DNA from: Pelagirhabdus alkalitolerans
GTDB lineage: Bacteria > Bacillota > Bacilli > Bacillales > Amphibacillaceae
Direction of reading: 5' to 3'
Assembly: GCF_900096905.1 (NCBI RefSeq)
Contig: NZ_FMYI01000011.1
Coordinates: forward strand, 1 to 63,629
Length of the DNA stretch: 63,629 nt
Shown: positions 1 through 8,712 of the stretch, piece by piece
Layout of the letters: every line of letters starts with the position of its first letter
Position numbering within the stretch: the stretch's first letter is position 1
Notes under the pieces: generated by a model
What the model was told of the DNA's origin: nothing
Database searches by the model: none
What the model saw: only the letters and a program-made list of their open reading frames with translations
Program-made: the position numbers and the translations under genes

Positions 1-125
1 GTTAAGTTTATCTAAACTCGGTTCAAAAGCACTAGCTTTTGTCTTACTTCATTTCTTAACGTACTGGTTGTTTCGTTCAGTTTTCAAAGATCAATTTTTG
101 TTGTCGTTTTTGCGACAGCTTTTAT
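1..125 (-). promoter_or_regulatory. leader of a leftward rRNA operon
   Basis: Read on the minus strand this stretch contains TGATCTTTGAAAACTGAACG near 95-70, the boxA-like antitermination element typical of Bacillus rRNA leaders. It follows two strong promoters and runs off the left edge. No mature 16S sequence is visible, so the gene itself lies outside the window. Assignment rests on the leader motif, the promoters and the usual position of an rRNA operon after lysS. Confidence 0.8.
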
Positions 126-154
126 ATTATATAACGCTGATGTGAAAAAGTCAA
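126..154 (-). promoter_or_regulatory. rRNA operon promoter P2
   Basis: The minus strand reads -35 TTGACT (154-149), a 17-bp spacer and -10 TATAAT (131-126). This is an almost perfect sigma-A promoter directly upstream of the rRNA leader. Confidence 0.85.
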
Positions 155-222
155 CAACTTTTTAAATTTTGTTTCGCCTGTTTTTTAGCTTTAAAATCAA
201 CTATTAATTTGGCGACTTGATT

Positions 223-251
223 AATATAACACGGTAAGAAAGATGCGTCAA
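223..251 (-). promoter_or_regulatory. rRNA operon promoter P1
   Basis: The minus strand reads -35 TTGACG (251-246), a 17-bp spacer and -10 TATATT (228-223), about 97 bp upstream of P2. Tandem P1/P2 promoters are the usual arrangement of Bacillus rRNA operons. Confidence 0.75.
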
Positions 252-273
252 TAACATTTTATTAAAAGATGAA

Positions 274-336
274 ATTAAGGCTTCTCCTCCCTCCATTTAA
301 ACGACTGTGTTCAAATGAAGGAGTGAAAAGCCTTAA
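274..336 (-). terminator. lysS terminator hairpin
   Basis: Long imperfect inverted repeat with outer arms ATTAAGGCTT / AAGCCTTAAT, directly after the lysS stop and before the rRNA promoters. The T-rich tail on the minus strand is broken, so termination strength is uncertain. Confidence 0.6.
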
Positions 337-348
337 TAATGAATCTTC

Positions 349-1833
349 TTATTCTTTATGCTTCATCTGCGGGAATAATAAAACATCTCTTATTGACGGA
401 GAGTTTGTCAGTAGCATAACTAACCGGTCAATTCCGATGCCTAAGCCACCCGTTGGAGGCATGCCGTACTCTAATGCTTCTAAGAAATCTTCATCCATTT
501 CATGAGCTTCATCGTTCCCTGATTCTTTTTCTTTCACTTGGGCTTCAAACCTTTGACGTTGATCAATTGGGTCGTTGAGCTCTGAGAATGCATTAGCATG
601 CTCACGTCTAACAATAAACAATTCGAATCGATCAGTGAATCGGCCATCGTCTTTATTTTTCTTAGCTAATGGTGAAATTTCAACCGGGTGTCCATAAACG
701 AATGTCGGTTGTACTAACTGTTCTTCAACATATTGTTCAAAGAATTCATTAACGATGTGACCGAATGTCATAGTATCTTGAATCGCAACATTGTGTTCTT
801 TAGCTAGAGCCTTAGCTTCATCGTCTGTCATCTCTTCCCAAAAATCTACACCTGTATATTCTTTAATAATATCAACCATGTGAACTCGTTTCCAAGCAGG
901 TGAAAGATCAATTTCTTCTTCACCGTATTGCACAGTCGTTGAGCCAGTCACTTCCTTAGCTATATGAGCCACCATATTTTCTACTAAATCCATGATGTCG
1001 TGGTAATCAGCATATGCTTGATAAAGTTCAATCATTGTGAATTCTGGGTTATGCCTAGTGGATACACCTTCATTTCGAAAGACACGTCCGATTTCATATA
1101 CTTTCTCAAGTCCACCTACTATTAATCGTTTTAAATGTAGTTCAATAGCAATTCGCATATATAATGGAATATCTAGTGCGTTGTGGTGCGTTTCAAACGG
1201 ACGTGCTGATGCTCCACCTGGTATGCTGTGCATCATTGGTGTTTCAACTTCTAAAAAACCATCTGCATCTAGGTAGCGACGCATTGATTGAATAATCTTA
1301 CTGCGCATGATAAATGTTTCTTTACTATCATGATTTGTTATCAAGTCTAGGTAACGTTGACGATAGCGTTGTTCAACATCTTTAAGTCCGTGAAATTTCT
1401 CAGGTAAAGGTCTTAATGATTTTGTTAAAATAACAAATGATGAAGCTTTAACTGACAATTCACCTACATTGGTCTTAAACATCGTACCCGTTACACCGAC
1501 AATATCACCTAAGTCAGCTGACTTGAACCATTCATATGCTTCTTCGCCAATCGCGTCTTTTCTAACATATAGTTGTATTTGTCCGCTAACATCTTGAATA
1601 TGACTAAACCCGGCTTTCCCTTTTCCACGCTTTGTCATAATACGACCCGCAATCGTAACTGTGGTTTCTTTTTCCTCTAACTCTTCTTTAGTAAATTCAT
1701 CATAATTTGCTTGTAGGTCACTAGCTAAATCAGTACGTTCAAATTTATCACCGAAAGGATTCAAACCATTTTCTTGCATAGCATTAAGTTTATCTAATCT
1801 AACTCGCATATGCTCATTTAATTCATCTGACAT
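349..1833 (-). CDS. lysS: lysyl-tRNA synthetase, class II
   Basis: Charges tRNA-Lys with lysine in the cytoplasm. The 494-residue length is typical of bacterial class II LysRS. An N-terminal OB-fold anticodon-binding region (about 50-150) is followed by the class II catalytic core: motif 2 is seen as GRVFRNEG (near 250) and motif 3 as GGLGIGIDRLVML near the C terminus. The ATG has a GGGAGTG ribosome binding site. It is the last gene of the folP-folB-folK-yazB-dusB-lysS series and is followed by a hairpin and the rRNA promoters, the same neighbourhood as in B. subtilis. Identification is secure. Confidence 0.97.
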   Translation of the reverse strand: MSDELNEHMRVRLDKLNAMQENGLNPFGDKFERTDLASDLQANYDEFTKEELEEKETTVTIAGRIMTKRGKGKAGFSHIQDVSGQIQLYVRKDAIGEEAYEWFKSADLGDIVGVTGTMFKTNVGELSVKASSFVILTKSLRPLPEKFHGLKDVEQRYRQRYLDLITNHDSKETFIMRSKIIQSMRRYLDADGFLEVETPMMHSIPGGASARPFETHHNALDIPLYMRIAIELHLKRLIVGGLEKVYEIGRVFRNEGVSTRHNPEFTMIELYQAYADYHDIMDLVENMVAHIAKEVTGSTTVQYGEEEIDLSPAWKRVHMVDIIKEYTGVDFWEEMTDDEAKALAKEHNVAIQDTMTFGHIVNEFFEQYVEEQLVQPTFVYGHPVEISPLAKKNKDDGRFTDRFELFIVRREHANAFSELNDPIDQRQRFEAQVKEKESGNDEAHEMDEDFLEALEYGMPPTGGLGIGIDRLVMLLTNSPSIRDVLLFPQMKHKE

Positions 1834-1910
1834 TATTGATCACTCCCACGTATAATTAAAGTTTGTTTTATTCTGTCACTAGTTTATCACATCGTTCAAT
1901 GTTCCTTAGA

Positions 1911-2906
1911 TTAAGTTGTTGGTTGAGCCTGCATTTCTTTCAAATGTTGTGCATACTCATCAAGCAAATCTTTAAGTTCTGAACGTGTATTAACTTCATT
2001 GATCATTTTTCTCACCTTGCCATTACCTTTTAATCCTTTTAAATACCAAGCGGCATGTTTTCGCATCTCCATCACAGCTACTCGCTCAGATTTAATTTCA
2101 ATAAGACGATCTGCATGAAGAAGACATACTTTGATCTTTTCTTCTGGTGTTGGTTCGTCGATCAACGTACCGTTTTCAAGGTATTGAGCAATACGGTACA
2201 TAATCCACGGATTTCCTAAAGCCGCACGTCCAACCATAACAGCATCTACACCCGTTTCCTCTAGACGTTGCTTTGCAATTTCTGGCGAATCAATGTCTCC
2301 ATTACCAATAACCGGAATCGAGATCGAATTCTTTACATCCTTAATGACTTGCCAATCTGCCACACCTTCATACATTTGTTCTCGCGTTCGACCGTGTAGA
2401 GCTAAAGCTTTAGCTCCGGCTTCTTCAGCTGCCTTTGCATTTTCAAGGGCAAATATGGAATCGTCATCCCAGCCTTTTCTCATTTTTACCGTGACAGGCT
2501 TGTCTACAGCATTGGATACAGCTGATACTAGTTCGTAAATCTTTTCAGGTTGCAATAACCAACGTGATCCAGCATCACACTTTGTAATCTTAGGAACAGG
2601 ACATCCCATATTGATATCAATAATATCTGCGTTTGTATGCTGATCTACAAATTGTGCCGCTCCAATCATTGAATCTTTCTGACCACCAAATATTTGTAAA
2701 CTCATTGGTTTTTCAGCTTCATCTATATAAAGCATATCCATTGTTTTCTTGTTTTTATTGACAATCCCTTTATCACTTACCATTTCAGCACAGACTAAAC
2801 CTGCACCAAATTCTTTAACCGTTAAACGAAATGCCCAATTACTCACACCTGCCATAGGCGCAAGGACAACTCGATTCGGAATTGTTATATCTCCTATCTG
2901 AAACAT
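1911..2906 (-). CDS. dusB: tRNA dihydrouridine synthase (DusB type)
   Basis: FMN-dependent TIM-barrel enzyme that reduces uridine to dihydrouridine in tRNA. The protein starts with the family N terminus (PNRVVLAPMAGVSN) and has the catalytic cysteine in NMGCPVPK (near residue 100), KMRKGWDD and HGRTREQMYEG, and the phosphate-binding GNGDI and MVGRAALGNPW. The 331-residue length is normal. It matches B. subtilis YacF. A ribosome binding site lies in the 11-bp gap after yazB, so translation within one operon is likely. Confidence 0.95.
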   Translation of the reverse strand: MFQIGDITIPNRVVLAPMAGVSNWAFRLTVKEFGAGLVCAEMVSDKGIVNKNKKTMDMLYIDEAEKPMSLQIFGGQKDSMIGAAQFVDQHTNADIIDINMGCPVPKITKCDAGSRWLLQPEKIYELVSAVSNAVDKPVTVKMRKGWDDDSIFALENAKAAEEAGAKALALHGRTREQMYEGVADWQVIKDVKNSISIPVIGNGDIDSPEIAKQRLEETGVDAVMVGRAALGNPWIMYRIAQYLENGTLIDEPTPEEKIKVCLLHADRLIEIKSERVAVMEMRKHAAWYLKGLKGNGKVRKMINEVNTRSELKDLLDEYAQHLKEMQAQPTT

Positions 2907-2917
2907 CGCTTCTCCTC

Positions 2918-3136
2918 CTAATAGTCTTTCTTATCTACCGGACGCAACTCTGCTTTAGAGACCCCTAGCGTTTCGGTAGTTTGTTGTATAAACTCATCTG
3001 AGGGCCAACGTTTCCCTCGTTCTATTTGACTGACAATTGATAAAGACACATTCATTCTTTTAGCAAACGCTTCTTGTGTATAACCTTTTAATTTACGAAA
3101 TGCTTTAATTCGCCTACCCCATTTTACTTGATCCAT
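2918..3136 (-). CDS. yazB: small XRE-family DNA-binding protein (YazB)
   Basis: Protein of 72 residues made almost entirely of one helix-turn-helix domain; the recognition region contains TQEAFAKRMNVSLSIVSQIE. Its targets are unknown. It overlaps the end of folK by 13 nt and precedes dusB, exactly as yazB does in the B. subtilis folate operon, so it is probably translated with folK. No effector domain is present, so any ligand sensing would have to come from a partner. Confidence 0.88.
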   Translation of the reverse strand: MDQVKWGRRIKAFRKLKGYTQEAFAKRMNVSLSIVSQIERGKRWPSDEFIQQTTETLGVSKAELRPVDKKDY

Positions 3137-3621
3137 TTCTTGATCCCTCGTTTCTCTTCTTTTGGGATGGATTGCACGACGGATTCAACTGTTTTATTCA
3201 CAGTCGGTAGGATGAGTTCTGGAGCAATGGCCATTAATGGAATCAAAACAAACGCTCTTAAATGCATGCGAGGGTGCGGTAAGATGAGTTGCTCTGTCTT
3301 CATATTCTCTTGATTATACAGTAAAATGTCAAGGTCTATTGTTCGTGGGCCCCATCTTATATCACGTTTACGCCCCAATTCGCGTTCAATTTCCTGACAG
3401 ACCATCAATAAATCAGGTGCGTCATAGGAAGTCCTCACTTTAATGACTTGGTTTAAAAATTTACCCTGATTATCATAGCCAACAGGGTCTGTCTCATAAA
3501 TCGGTGAGGCTTCTTCAACTTGAATGGACTCATCTAAATGTAGTGTGTCAATCGCTTGTTTTAAATAACCATCTCTTGGTGAAATATTTGATCCGAGCGC
3601 AATATAAGCATCGTTATTCAT
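3124..3621 (-). CDS. folK: 6-hydroxymethyl-7,8-dihydropterin pyrophosphokinase
   Basis: Transfers pyrophosphate from ATP to 6-hydroxymethyldihydropterin, the step before dihydropteroate synthase. The family start YIALGSNISPRDGYL, the central PVGYDNQGKFLNQV and the signature RWGPRTIDLDILLY are all visible. The start at 3621 (MNNDAYIALGSN) matches family N termini. The ATG overlaps the end of folB by 8 nt, indicating translational coupling; a longer frame from 3648 adds nine unlikely residues. It lies between folB and yazB. Confidence 0.95.
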   Translation of the reverse strand: MNNDAYIALGSNISPRDGYLKQAIDTLHLDESIQVEEASPIYETDPVGYDNQGKFLNQVIKVRTSYDAPDLLMVCQEIERELGRKRDIRWGPRTIDLDILLYNQENMKTEQLILPHPRMHLRAFVLIPLMAIAPELILPTVNKTVESVVQSIPKEEKRGIKKWIK

Positions 3622-3985
3622 AATCAGACGGCTCCCGGTCAATTTCAATGGCTACAGACTGATAAACCCCCGCGATTGGTGGGGTGGGCTTTATAACTTT
3701 AACTTTACAACCTTTGACCATTTCATAAGTGGACAGTACCTCTTTAGCAATCCTCTCTCCAACAGACTCGATCAATTGATACGTTTGTCCTTCAACAACT
3801 GACTTAACGATTTCATACACTTCACCGTAATGTACGGTATAGGAAAGTTGATCCGTTTGCCCTGCTTTTTTCAAATCTACATTTAACTCTAAATCAACAG
3901 TGAAACGTTGACCAAGGGCTGTTTCTTCTTTAAGCGCACCGTGATAGGCGTAAAATTCTAATTGATTTAAATATATTTTGTCCAT
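3614..3985 (-). CDS. folB: dihydroneopterin aldolase
   Basis: Converts 7,8-dihydroneopterin to 6-hydroxymethyldihydropterin and glycolaldehyde in folate synthesis. The protein has 123 residues; the N terminus DKIYLNQLEFYAYHGALKEE carries the conserved YHG, and the C-terminal region has the conserved lysine in VKVIKPTPPI. It starts immediately after the folP stop, with no gap, and overlaps folK, so the three genes are probably one transcript. Confidence 0.95.
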   Translation of the reverse strand: MDKIYLNQLEFYAYHGALKEETALGQRFTVDLELNVDLKKAGQTDQLSYTVHYGEVYEIVKSVVEGQTYQLIESVGERIAKEVLSTYEMVKGCKVKVIKPTPPIAGVYQSVAIEIDREPSDYE

Positions 3986-4810
3986 CTAATCGCCCTTTCT
4001 TACTAACAAATCAGTCATTTGTGCCACGCGCGCATTTATTAATACGTCATGTACACGTACGATATCAACACCTTTAGTAATGCCAAAAGATGTTGTCGCC
4101 GCTGTTGCTTCATCGCGTTCATCAACTGGTAAATCGAGGTAGTGACCAATCACTGATTTTCTTGATGTCCCTAATAGAAGTGGATGTCCCAACACTTGAA
4201 GTTGATCCAATTGACGTAAAACATCTAAATTTTCTTGTTTTGTTTTACAAAAGCCAATTCCGGGATCGAGGATAATTTGGTCTTGCGACACACCTTGATC
4301 ACTAGCAATTTGAATACTTTCTTTTAACTCCGTTTGAATATCTTCCATTAAGTTTTGATAAGGCTCGTTTCGACCGTTGTGCATTAAACAAATCGGAACG
4401 TTGTATTCCGCTGCAACTCGTGCGATCGCCGGATCATACTTAGCTCCCCATACATCATTAATCATATCGACTCCAGCATCAAGCGCTGCTTTAGCTGTTT
4501 TAGATTTAAATGTGTCAATAGATAAAGGAATTGACACAACTTCTCGAATCTTTTCAATCACAGGTACCACACGGTCAATTTCTTCTGATTCAGAAACAGG
4601 TGTATGACCTGGACGCGTCGATTCACCACCAATATCGATGATATCAGCGCCTGCTGCTTCCATTTCAAGTGCTCGCTTTACAGCTTGCTCAGCATGATTA
4701 AAATGACCACCATCAGAAAATGAATCTGGCGTTACATTTAAAATACCCATAACCGCTGTTTTTTTCGTCAGATCGATCATACCGTGTTTTGTCTTTATTT
4801 GTCTATTCAA
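3986..4810 (-). CDS. folP: dihydropteroate synthase
   Basis: Condenses p-aminobenzoate with hydroxymethyldihydropterin pyrophosphate; target of sulfonamides. TIM barrel with both family signatures: MGILNVTPDSFSDGG near residue 22 and DIIDIGGESTRPGH near 58. The C-terminal signature RVHDV is present. The 274-residue length is normal. It is the first gene of this folate cluster; the pabB, pabA and pabC genes that precede it in B. subtilis are missing, and a terminator after cysK means it needs its own promoter in the 150 bp upstream. Confidence 0.96.
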   Translation of the reverse strand: MNRQIKTKHGMIDLTKKTAVMGILNVTPDSFSDGGHFNHAEQAVKRALEMEAAGADIIDIGGESTRPGHTPVSESEEIDRVVPVIEKIREVVSIPLSIDTFKSKTAKAALDAGVDMINDVWGAKYDPAIARVAAEYNVPICLMHNGRNEPYQNLMEDIQTELKESIQIASDQGVSQDQIILDPGIGFCKTKQENLDVLRQLDQLQVLGHPLLLGTSRKSVIGHYLDLPVDERDEATAATTSFGITKGVDIVRVHDVLINARVAQMTDLLVRKGD

Positions 4811-4913
4811 AACGATCGTCCCCCGTTTTTCTTCTTATTCTATCATCAATTACCAATCAATTCAGTGATTTTTGGAGAAAACCTGAAAACTTGATAAAAG
4901 CTTTTTTTACACA

Positions 4914-4951
4914 CAAAAAAACTTAGCCCTTACTGCTTGTAAGAGCTAAGC
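4914..4951 (-). terminator. cysK terminator
   Basis: Inverted repeat with a CTTAGC...GCTAAG stem and inner CTTAC/GTAAG arms, followed on the minus strand by seven T residues. It lies directly after the cysK stop and separates cysK from the folate genes. Confidence 0.88.
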
Positions 4952-4961
4952 TTTCTATTTT

Positions 4962-5882
4962 CTATTCAAATTGATAGAGCGGCGTTGATAGATAACGTTC
5001 TCCGTTACTTGGGATAATCGCTAATACTTTTTTGCCTTTTCCTAAAGATTTAGCAACTTGTGTCGCTGCATAAATCGCAGCACCTGATGATACACCGCCT
5101 AGTAAACCTTCTAGACGAGCGGCTTCTCTCGCCGTGCTATAAGCTTGATCGTTCGTTACTTTAACAATGTCATCATAAATTTCGGTGTTTAAAATTTTCG
5201 GCACAAAACCGGCACCAATACCTTGGATTTTATGTGGACCAGGTTCCTCGCCAGATAAAATGGCTGAATCACTCGGTTCCACTGCATATAGAGAGATGTT
5301 TTTATAATGCTCTTTAAGGACTTTTCCGGCGCCTGTAATCGTACCACCCGTTCCAATACCTGCAACAAACGCGTCTAGTTCATCGCCCATTTGTTCAACG
5401 ATCTCCTTACCTGTTGTACGTTCGTGAATTGATGGGTTCGCCTTGTTTTGGAATTGTTGTGGCATGAAGTAGCCATTCGCTTCTTTTAAGTCTTCTGCTT
5501 TTTTGATCGCGCCTTTCATACCTTCTGAACCCGGCGTTAAGACCAGTTGAGCACCGTATGCTCGTAGTAAATTGCGACGCTCCATGCTCATCGTATCTGG
5601 CATGACAAGAATTGCTTGATAACCTTTTATCGCTGCGACCATCGCAATACCAATTCCTGTATTACCACTTGTCGGTTCAATAATTGTATCCTTCTCTTTT
5701 AACAACCCTTGCTCCTCTGCGTCTTCGATCATCGCAAGAGCAATGCGATCTTTTACTGAACTTCCGGGATTCATATATTCCAACTTAACATAAACATCAG
5801 CATCTTCTGGACTTGTCATACGATTTAGCTTCACAATCGGTGTATTCCCTATTAACGACGCGATTGAATCATGAACTTTCAT
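4962..5882 (-). CDS. cysK: cysteine synthase A (O-acetylserine thiol-lyase)
   Basis: PLP-dependent enzyme making cysteine from O-acetylserine and sulfide. The PLP lysine lies in NPGSSVKDRIA (near residue 43), the substrate loop is PTSGNTGIG and the phosphate-binding loop GIGTGGTITG. It has 306 residues. The SGAAIYAA region near the C terminus and the intact length favour CysK over cystathionine beta-synthase-like paralogues. The gene has its own sigma-A promoter and terminator, and a CymR-like element downstream of the promoter. Confidence 0.94.
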   Translation of the reverse strand: MKVHDSIASLIGNTPIVKLNRMTSPEDADVYVKLEYMNPGSSVKDRIALAMIEDAEEQGLLKEKDTIIEPTSGNTGIGIAMVAAIKGYQAILVMPDTMSMERRNLLRAYGAQLVLTPGSEGMKGAIKKAEDLKEANGYFMPQQFQNKANPSIHERTTGKEIVEQMGDELDAFVAGIGTGGTITGAGKVLKEHYKNISLYAVEPSDSAILSGEEPGPHKIQGIGAGFVPKILNTEIYDDIVKVTNDQAYSTAREAARLEGLLGGVSSGAAIYAATQVAKSLGKGKKVLAIIPSNGERYLSTPLYQFE

Positions 5883-5894
5883 TTAAAGCCCTCC

Positions 5895-5915
5895 TAATTC
5901 CGAGTAATCTTATTT
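5895..5915 (-). promoter_or_regulatory. candidate CymR operator of cysK
   Basis: The minus strand reads AATAAGATTACTCGGAATTA, resembling the CymR box of Firmicutes sulfur genes (an A/T-rich half followed by CGGAATTA). It sits between the -10 element and the ribosome binding site, where a repressor would block transcription. The match is by eye only. Confidence 0.4.
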
Positions 5916-5920
5916 GTTTT

Positions 5921-5949
5921 ATTTTATGCTACCTTTGTACCTTTGTCAA
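5921..5949 (-). promoter_or_regulatory. cysK promoter
   Basis: The minus strand reads TTGACA (5949-5944), a 17-bp spacer and TAAAAT (5926-5921), about 40 bp upstream of the cysK start and overlapping the yacD stop codon. Confidence 0.75.
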
Positions 5950-6836
5950 TAAATCGTCTCAACTTCCACTTCCGCCCATAAATCTCTCGCTTCTGGAACT
6001 TTCTCCATCTCTTCGATCGCCAATGTCAATCGAATATGTTCACGCAGGTCATCTAGGTCAAGGTCGATTGATGGTAAGTGACGGTGAGCTTTTAGAATGA
6101 CATACTCACTACCTTGTTGAAATGGTTCGGTATATTGATAGGGTCCAACTTCAACGGCTTGTTCAAAATAACCGCTTGGTAACGTTGAATTGCTTTCAGT
6201 GTAAAAGCCGAGGTAGCCACCATTTGATCGAGAATCTTCATCTGTTGTGTATTCCGCTGCCAAGGCATAGAATGAAGCCCCTTCTTCTAATTCTTGATAA
6301 ACTCGATTAGCTGTATTCGAGTCATCAACAACGATATGTGATAATTCAACACGTTCTGAAAAATTATACTGTGACTGATATTGTTGATAATAATCTTCAA
6401 CCTCAGCATCAGAAATGTCGATATCCCGTGTTATTAATTTTTCTGTTAGCAATCGATGTTCGACATCTTCACGCCTGCTGTTTTCAATACGTTCAACATC
6501 ACCTTCAGGTAATTGATTCGATAATGTTGCCAAGTAAGCAACTTCAAGGTCAATAACACGTTCATTAATTGACATGTTATGTTCATCTGCTAATTCACTC
6601 ACTACTCGGCGGTCAATCATTTCATTTAAGCCTTCTCTCCCGTAATTGACCTCTAAATCATCCAACCACTCATCATAATAAATGGTGTCGCCCGCAACCG
6701 TCGCGATCGGTTCTTGTACATCAATTTCTTCTGTCGGTTGACGTGTTTCAGTCTGTGAATCACTTGCTACAACATACGTTACAATGTTCGTTACGACTAA
6801 CAAACCTAAAAAAACGAGTAGTGGTCTTCTCATCAC
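5946..6836 (-). CDS. yacD: membrane-anchored parvulin-type peptidyl-prolyl isomerase (YacD, PrsA-like)
   Basis: Probable extracytoplasmic foldase. The N terminus (residues about 4-24) is a single membrane segment without a lipobox cysteine, unlike PrsA. A SurA-N-like helical region follows, then a parvulin domain beginning near residue 165 with ELSHIVVDD and ending with GGYLGFY. The 296-residue length and position between hslO and cysK match B. subtilis YacD. The protein is acidic. Clients are unknown. It follows the hslO stop with a 1-bp overlap. Confidence 0.85.
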   Translation of the reverse strand: MMRRPLLVFLGLLVVTNIVTYVVASDSQTETRQPTEEIDVQEPIATVAGDTIYYDEWLDDLEVNYGREGLNEMIDRRVVSELADEHNMSINERVIDLEVAYLATLSNQLPEGDVERIENSRREDVEHRLLTEKLITRDIDISDAEVEDYYQQYQSQYNFSERVELSHIVVDDSNTANRVYQELEEGASFYALAAEYTTDEDSRSNGGYLGFYTESNSTLPSGYFEQAVEVGPYQYTEPFQQGSEYVILKAHRHLPSIDLDLDDLREHIRLTLAIEEMEKVPEARDLWAEVEVETIY

Positions 6837-7720
6837 TAGTGTAGCTCCTCTGTTTTTTTAATCATTTCTAAATCTTCTTTTGTTAGTTGATAATGTTCAT
6901 TACAGAAATGACATGTCGCTTCTGCACCGCCATCTTCTTCAATCATGCTGTCAATTTCTTCTTCACCGAGTCCTTTAATTGCATTTTTAATTCGGTCTAA
7001 AGAACATGGACAATTAAATTCAACAGGCACAGTCTCTAAAAATTCTACATCATCAGCACCAAACAATGCTCTTAAGATATCTTCCGGTGTTTTTTCATTT
7101 TGAATCATTTGAGAGATCGGTGGGATCGATGCTAATTGTTTCTCAAGTTGATCAATTTGTTCATCTGTTGCACCTGGCATCACTTGAATGATAAATCCAC
7201 CAGCTGCTGCAATCGTATGATCTGTATTAACAAGTACTCCCGCTCCTACTGCCGAAGGGACTTGTTCTGAGTTAGCAAAGTAGTAGGTAAAGTCTTCACT
7301 CACTTCGCCCGATACAATTGGCACTTGCCCTGTAAAATGTTCTTTTAAACCTAAATCTTTAACAACACTTAAGAAACCACTCGTTCCAACAGCACGCTTT
7401 ACATCCAATTTTCCTTCATCGTTTGATTCAAAATCAACGTGAGGATGGGTAATATAACCACGCACTTCCCCTTTTGAATTGGCGTCGGCTACAACCGGAC
7501 CTACCGGACCATCACCTTCCAACTTGACTGTTAACTTGTCTTGTCCTTTTAACATCGTACCCATCATGGCACTGATTGTCATTGTACGACCTAATGCAGC
7601 TGATGCTGTTGCCCATGTGTCATGACGTCTTCTCGCTTCCTCGACTAATGTGGTTGATTCAATCGCGTATGCTCGAATCGAACCACCAAATGCCATTGCT
7701 TTTACTATATAATCACTCAA
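6836..7720 (-). CDS. hslO: redox-regulated chaperone Hsp33
   Basis: Holdase chaperone switched on by oxidation and unfolding. The C-terminal zinc redox switch is complete: NCPCS (CxC) near residue 235 and CHFC (CxxC) near 270. The N-terminal domain has VKAMAFGGSIRAYAIEST and the typical VSGEVSEDFTYYF region. It has 294 residues and sits between coaX and yacD as in B. subtilis (YacC). Confidence 0.95.
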   Translation of the reverse strand: MSDYIVKAMAFGGSIRAYAIESTTLVEEARRRHDTWATASAALGRTMTISAMMGTMLKGQDKLTVKLEGDGPVGPVVADANSKGEVRGYITHPHVDFESNDEGKLDVKRAVGTSGFLSVVKDLGLKEHFTGQVPIVSGEVSEDFTYYFANSEQVPSAVGAGVLVNTDHTIAAAGGFIIQVMPGATDEQIDQLEKQLASIPPISQMIQNEKTPEDILRALFGADDVEFLETVPVEFNCPCSLDRIKNAIKGLGEEEIDSMIEEDGGAEATCHFCNEHYQLTKEDLEMIKKTEELH

Positions 7721-7734
7721 TCCAAAAACTCCTT

Positions 7735-8502
7735 TTATTTAACGTTATGATAAATTTCTTTTAAACCTTTTAAAGTTAAGGCATGATCGACGACATCAAT
7801 CATTTCCGATTCATCTGCGATCAATTCAGCTAAACCACCTGTTGCGATGACTTTCGGGTTACAACCACTTTCCTTTTTGAACCGGCGCACGAGCTCATCC
7901 ACTTGTCCGACATAGCCATAATACAACCCTGATTGCATTGCATTCACCGTTGATTTTCCAATTACACGCTCTGGGTGTGTAATCTCTACTTTAGGTAATT
8001 TTGCAGCTCGGTTGTATAAAGCGTCAATAGATATTTTTATCCCTGGTGTGATCGCACCGCCACAATAAGATTCTGATTCATCAATGTAGCAATACGTTGT
8101 CGCCGTACCAAAATCAATAATAATCAATGGGGCTCCATAGGATTTAATCGCGCCAACAGCATTGACGACTCGGTCCGCTCCTATTTCATTAGGGGTTGGA
8201 TAATTCATTTTTAAATACTCATGGACTGGCGTCTTGCCAACAATAATTGGTTTTCGCTTGAAGTATTTTTCACCCATACGTTCTAATGCATACATAATAG
8301 GAGGGACAACGGATGAAATAATCAGATCATCAATCAAACTAAAATCAAGCTCATGATAATCAAATAGTGATTGAACGAGCATTGCATATTCATCTTCGGT
8401 TTTTTCTCGGTCTGTCTTAACTCGCCATTGATAGGCTAGGCGGTCCTTATCGAATAAACCCATCACAATATTTGTATTTCCTACATCAAGTACTAATAAC
8501 AC
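7735..8502 (-). CDS. coaX: type III pantothenate kinase
   Basis: First step of coenzyme A synthesis: ATP-dependent phosphorylation of pantothenate, insensitive to CoA feedback. The acetate-kinase-like fold motifs are LLVLDVGNTNIVMGLF at the N terminus, PNEIGADRVVNAVGA, IIDFGTATTYCYID and GGAITPGI. I place the start at a GTG (8502), giving 255 residues and the usual family N terminus; an in-frame ATG at 8535 would add 11 residues not seen in relatives. It sits between ftsH and hslO. Confidence 0.93.
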   Translation of the reverse strand: MLLVLDVGNTNIVMGLFDKDRLAYQWRVKTDREKTEDEYAMLVQSLFDYHELDFSLIDDLIISSVVPPIMYALERMGEKYFKRKPIIVGKTPVHEYLKMNYPTPNEIGADRVVNAVGAIKSYGAPLIIIDFGTATTYCYIDESESYCGGAITPGIKISIDALYNRAAKLPKVEITHPERVIGKSTVNAMQSGLYYGYVGQVDELVRRFKKESGCNPKVIATGGLAELIADESEMIDVVDHALTLKGLKEIYHNVK

Positions 8503-8661
8503 ACGCTCACCAACCCCACTCTTAGAAAACAACACATATGCTCATCTACCCTGAGCATGCTCTATTTTCTTTATACTTTAATTTTGAAACAATAAAATCT
8601 TCACTGTCTATTTTACTGCTTTTTGATTCAATCAACAAATAAATACTACACATGAATGCGG

Positions 8662-8705
8662 AAAAATAAGACCAGCAGTTGCTTAAGCTTAAGCGCTGCT
8701 GGTCC
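8662..8705 (-). terminator. ftsH terminator
   Basis: Stem GACCAGCAG / CTGCTGGTC with an inner TTAAGC repeat, followed on the minus strand by a T-rich stretch. It lies immediately after the ftsH stop. Confidence 0.8.
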
Positions 8706-8712
8706 ATTTTTA

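Noticed and set aside
269..505. Plus-strand open frame of 78 codons over the lysS 3' end
   Set aside because: It lies over the lysS terminator and coding region in another frame, with no ribosome binding site or recognisable domain.
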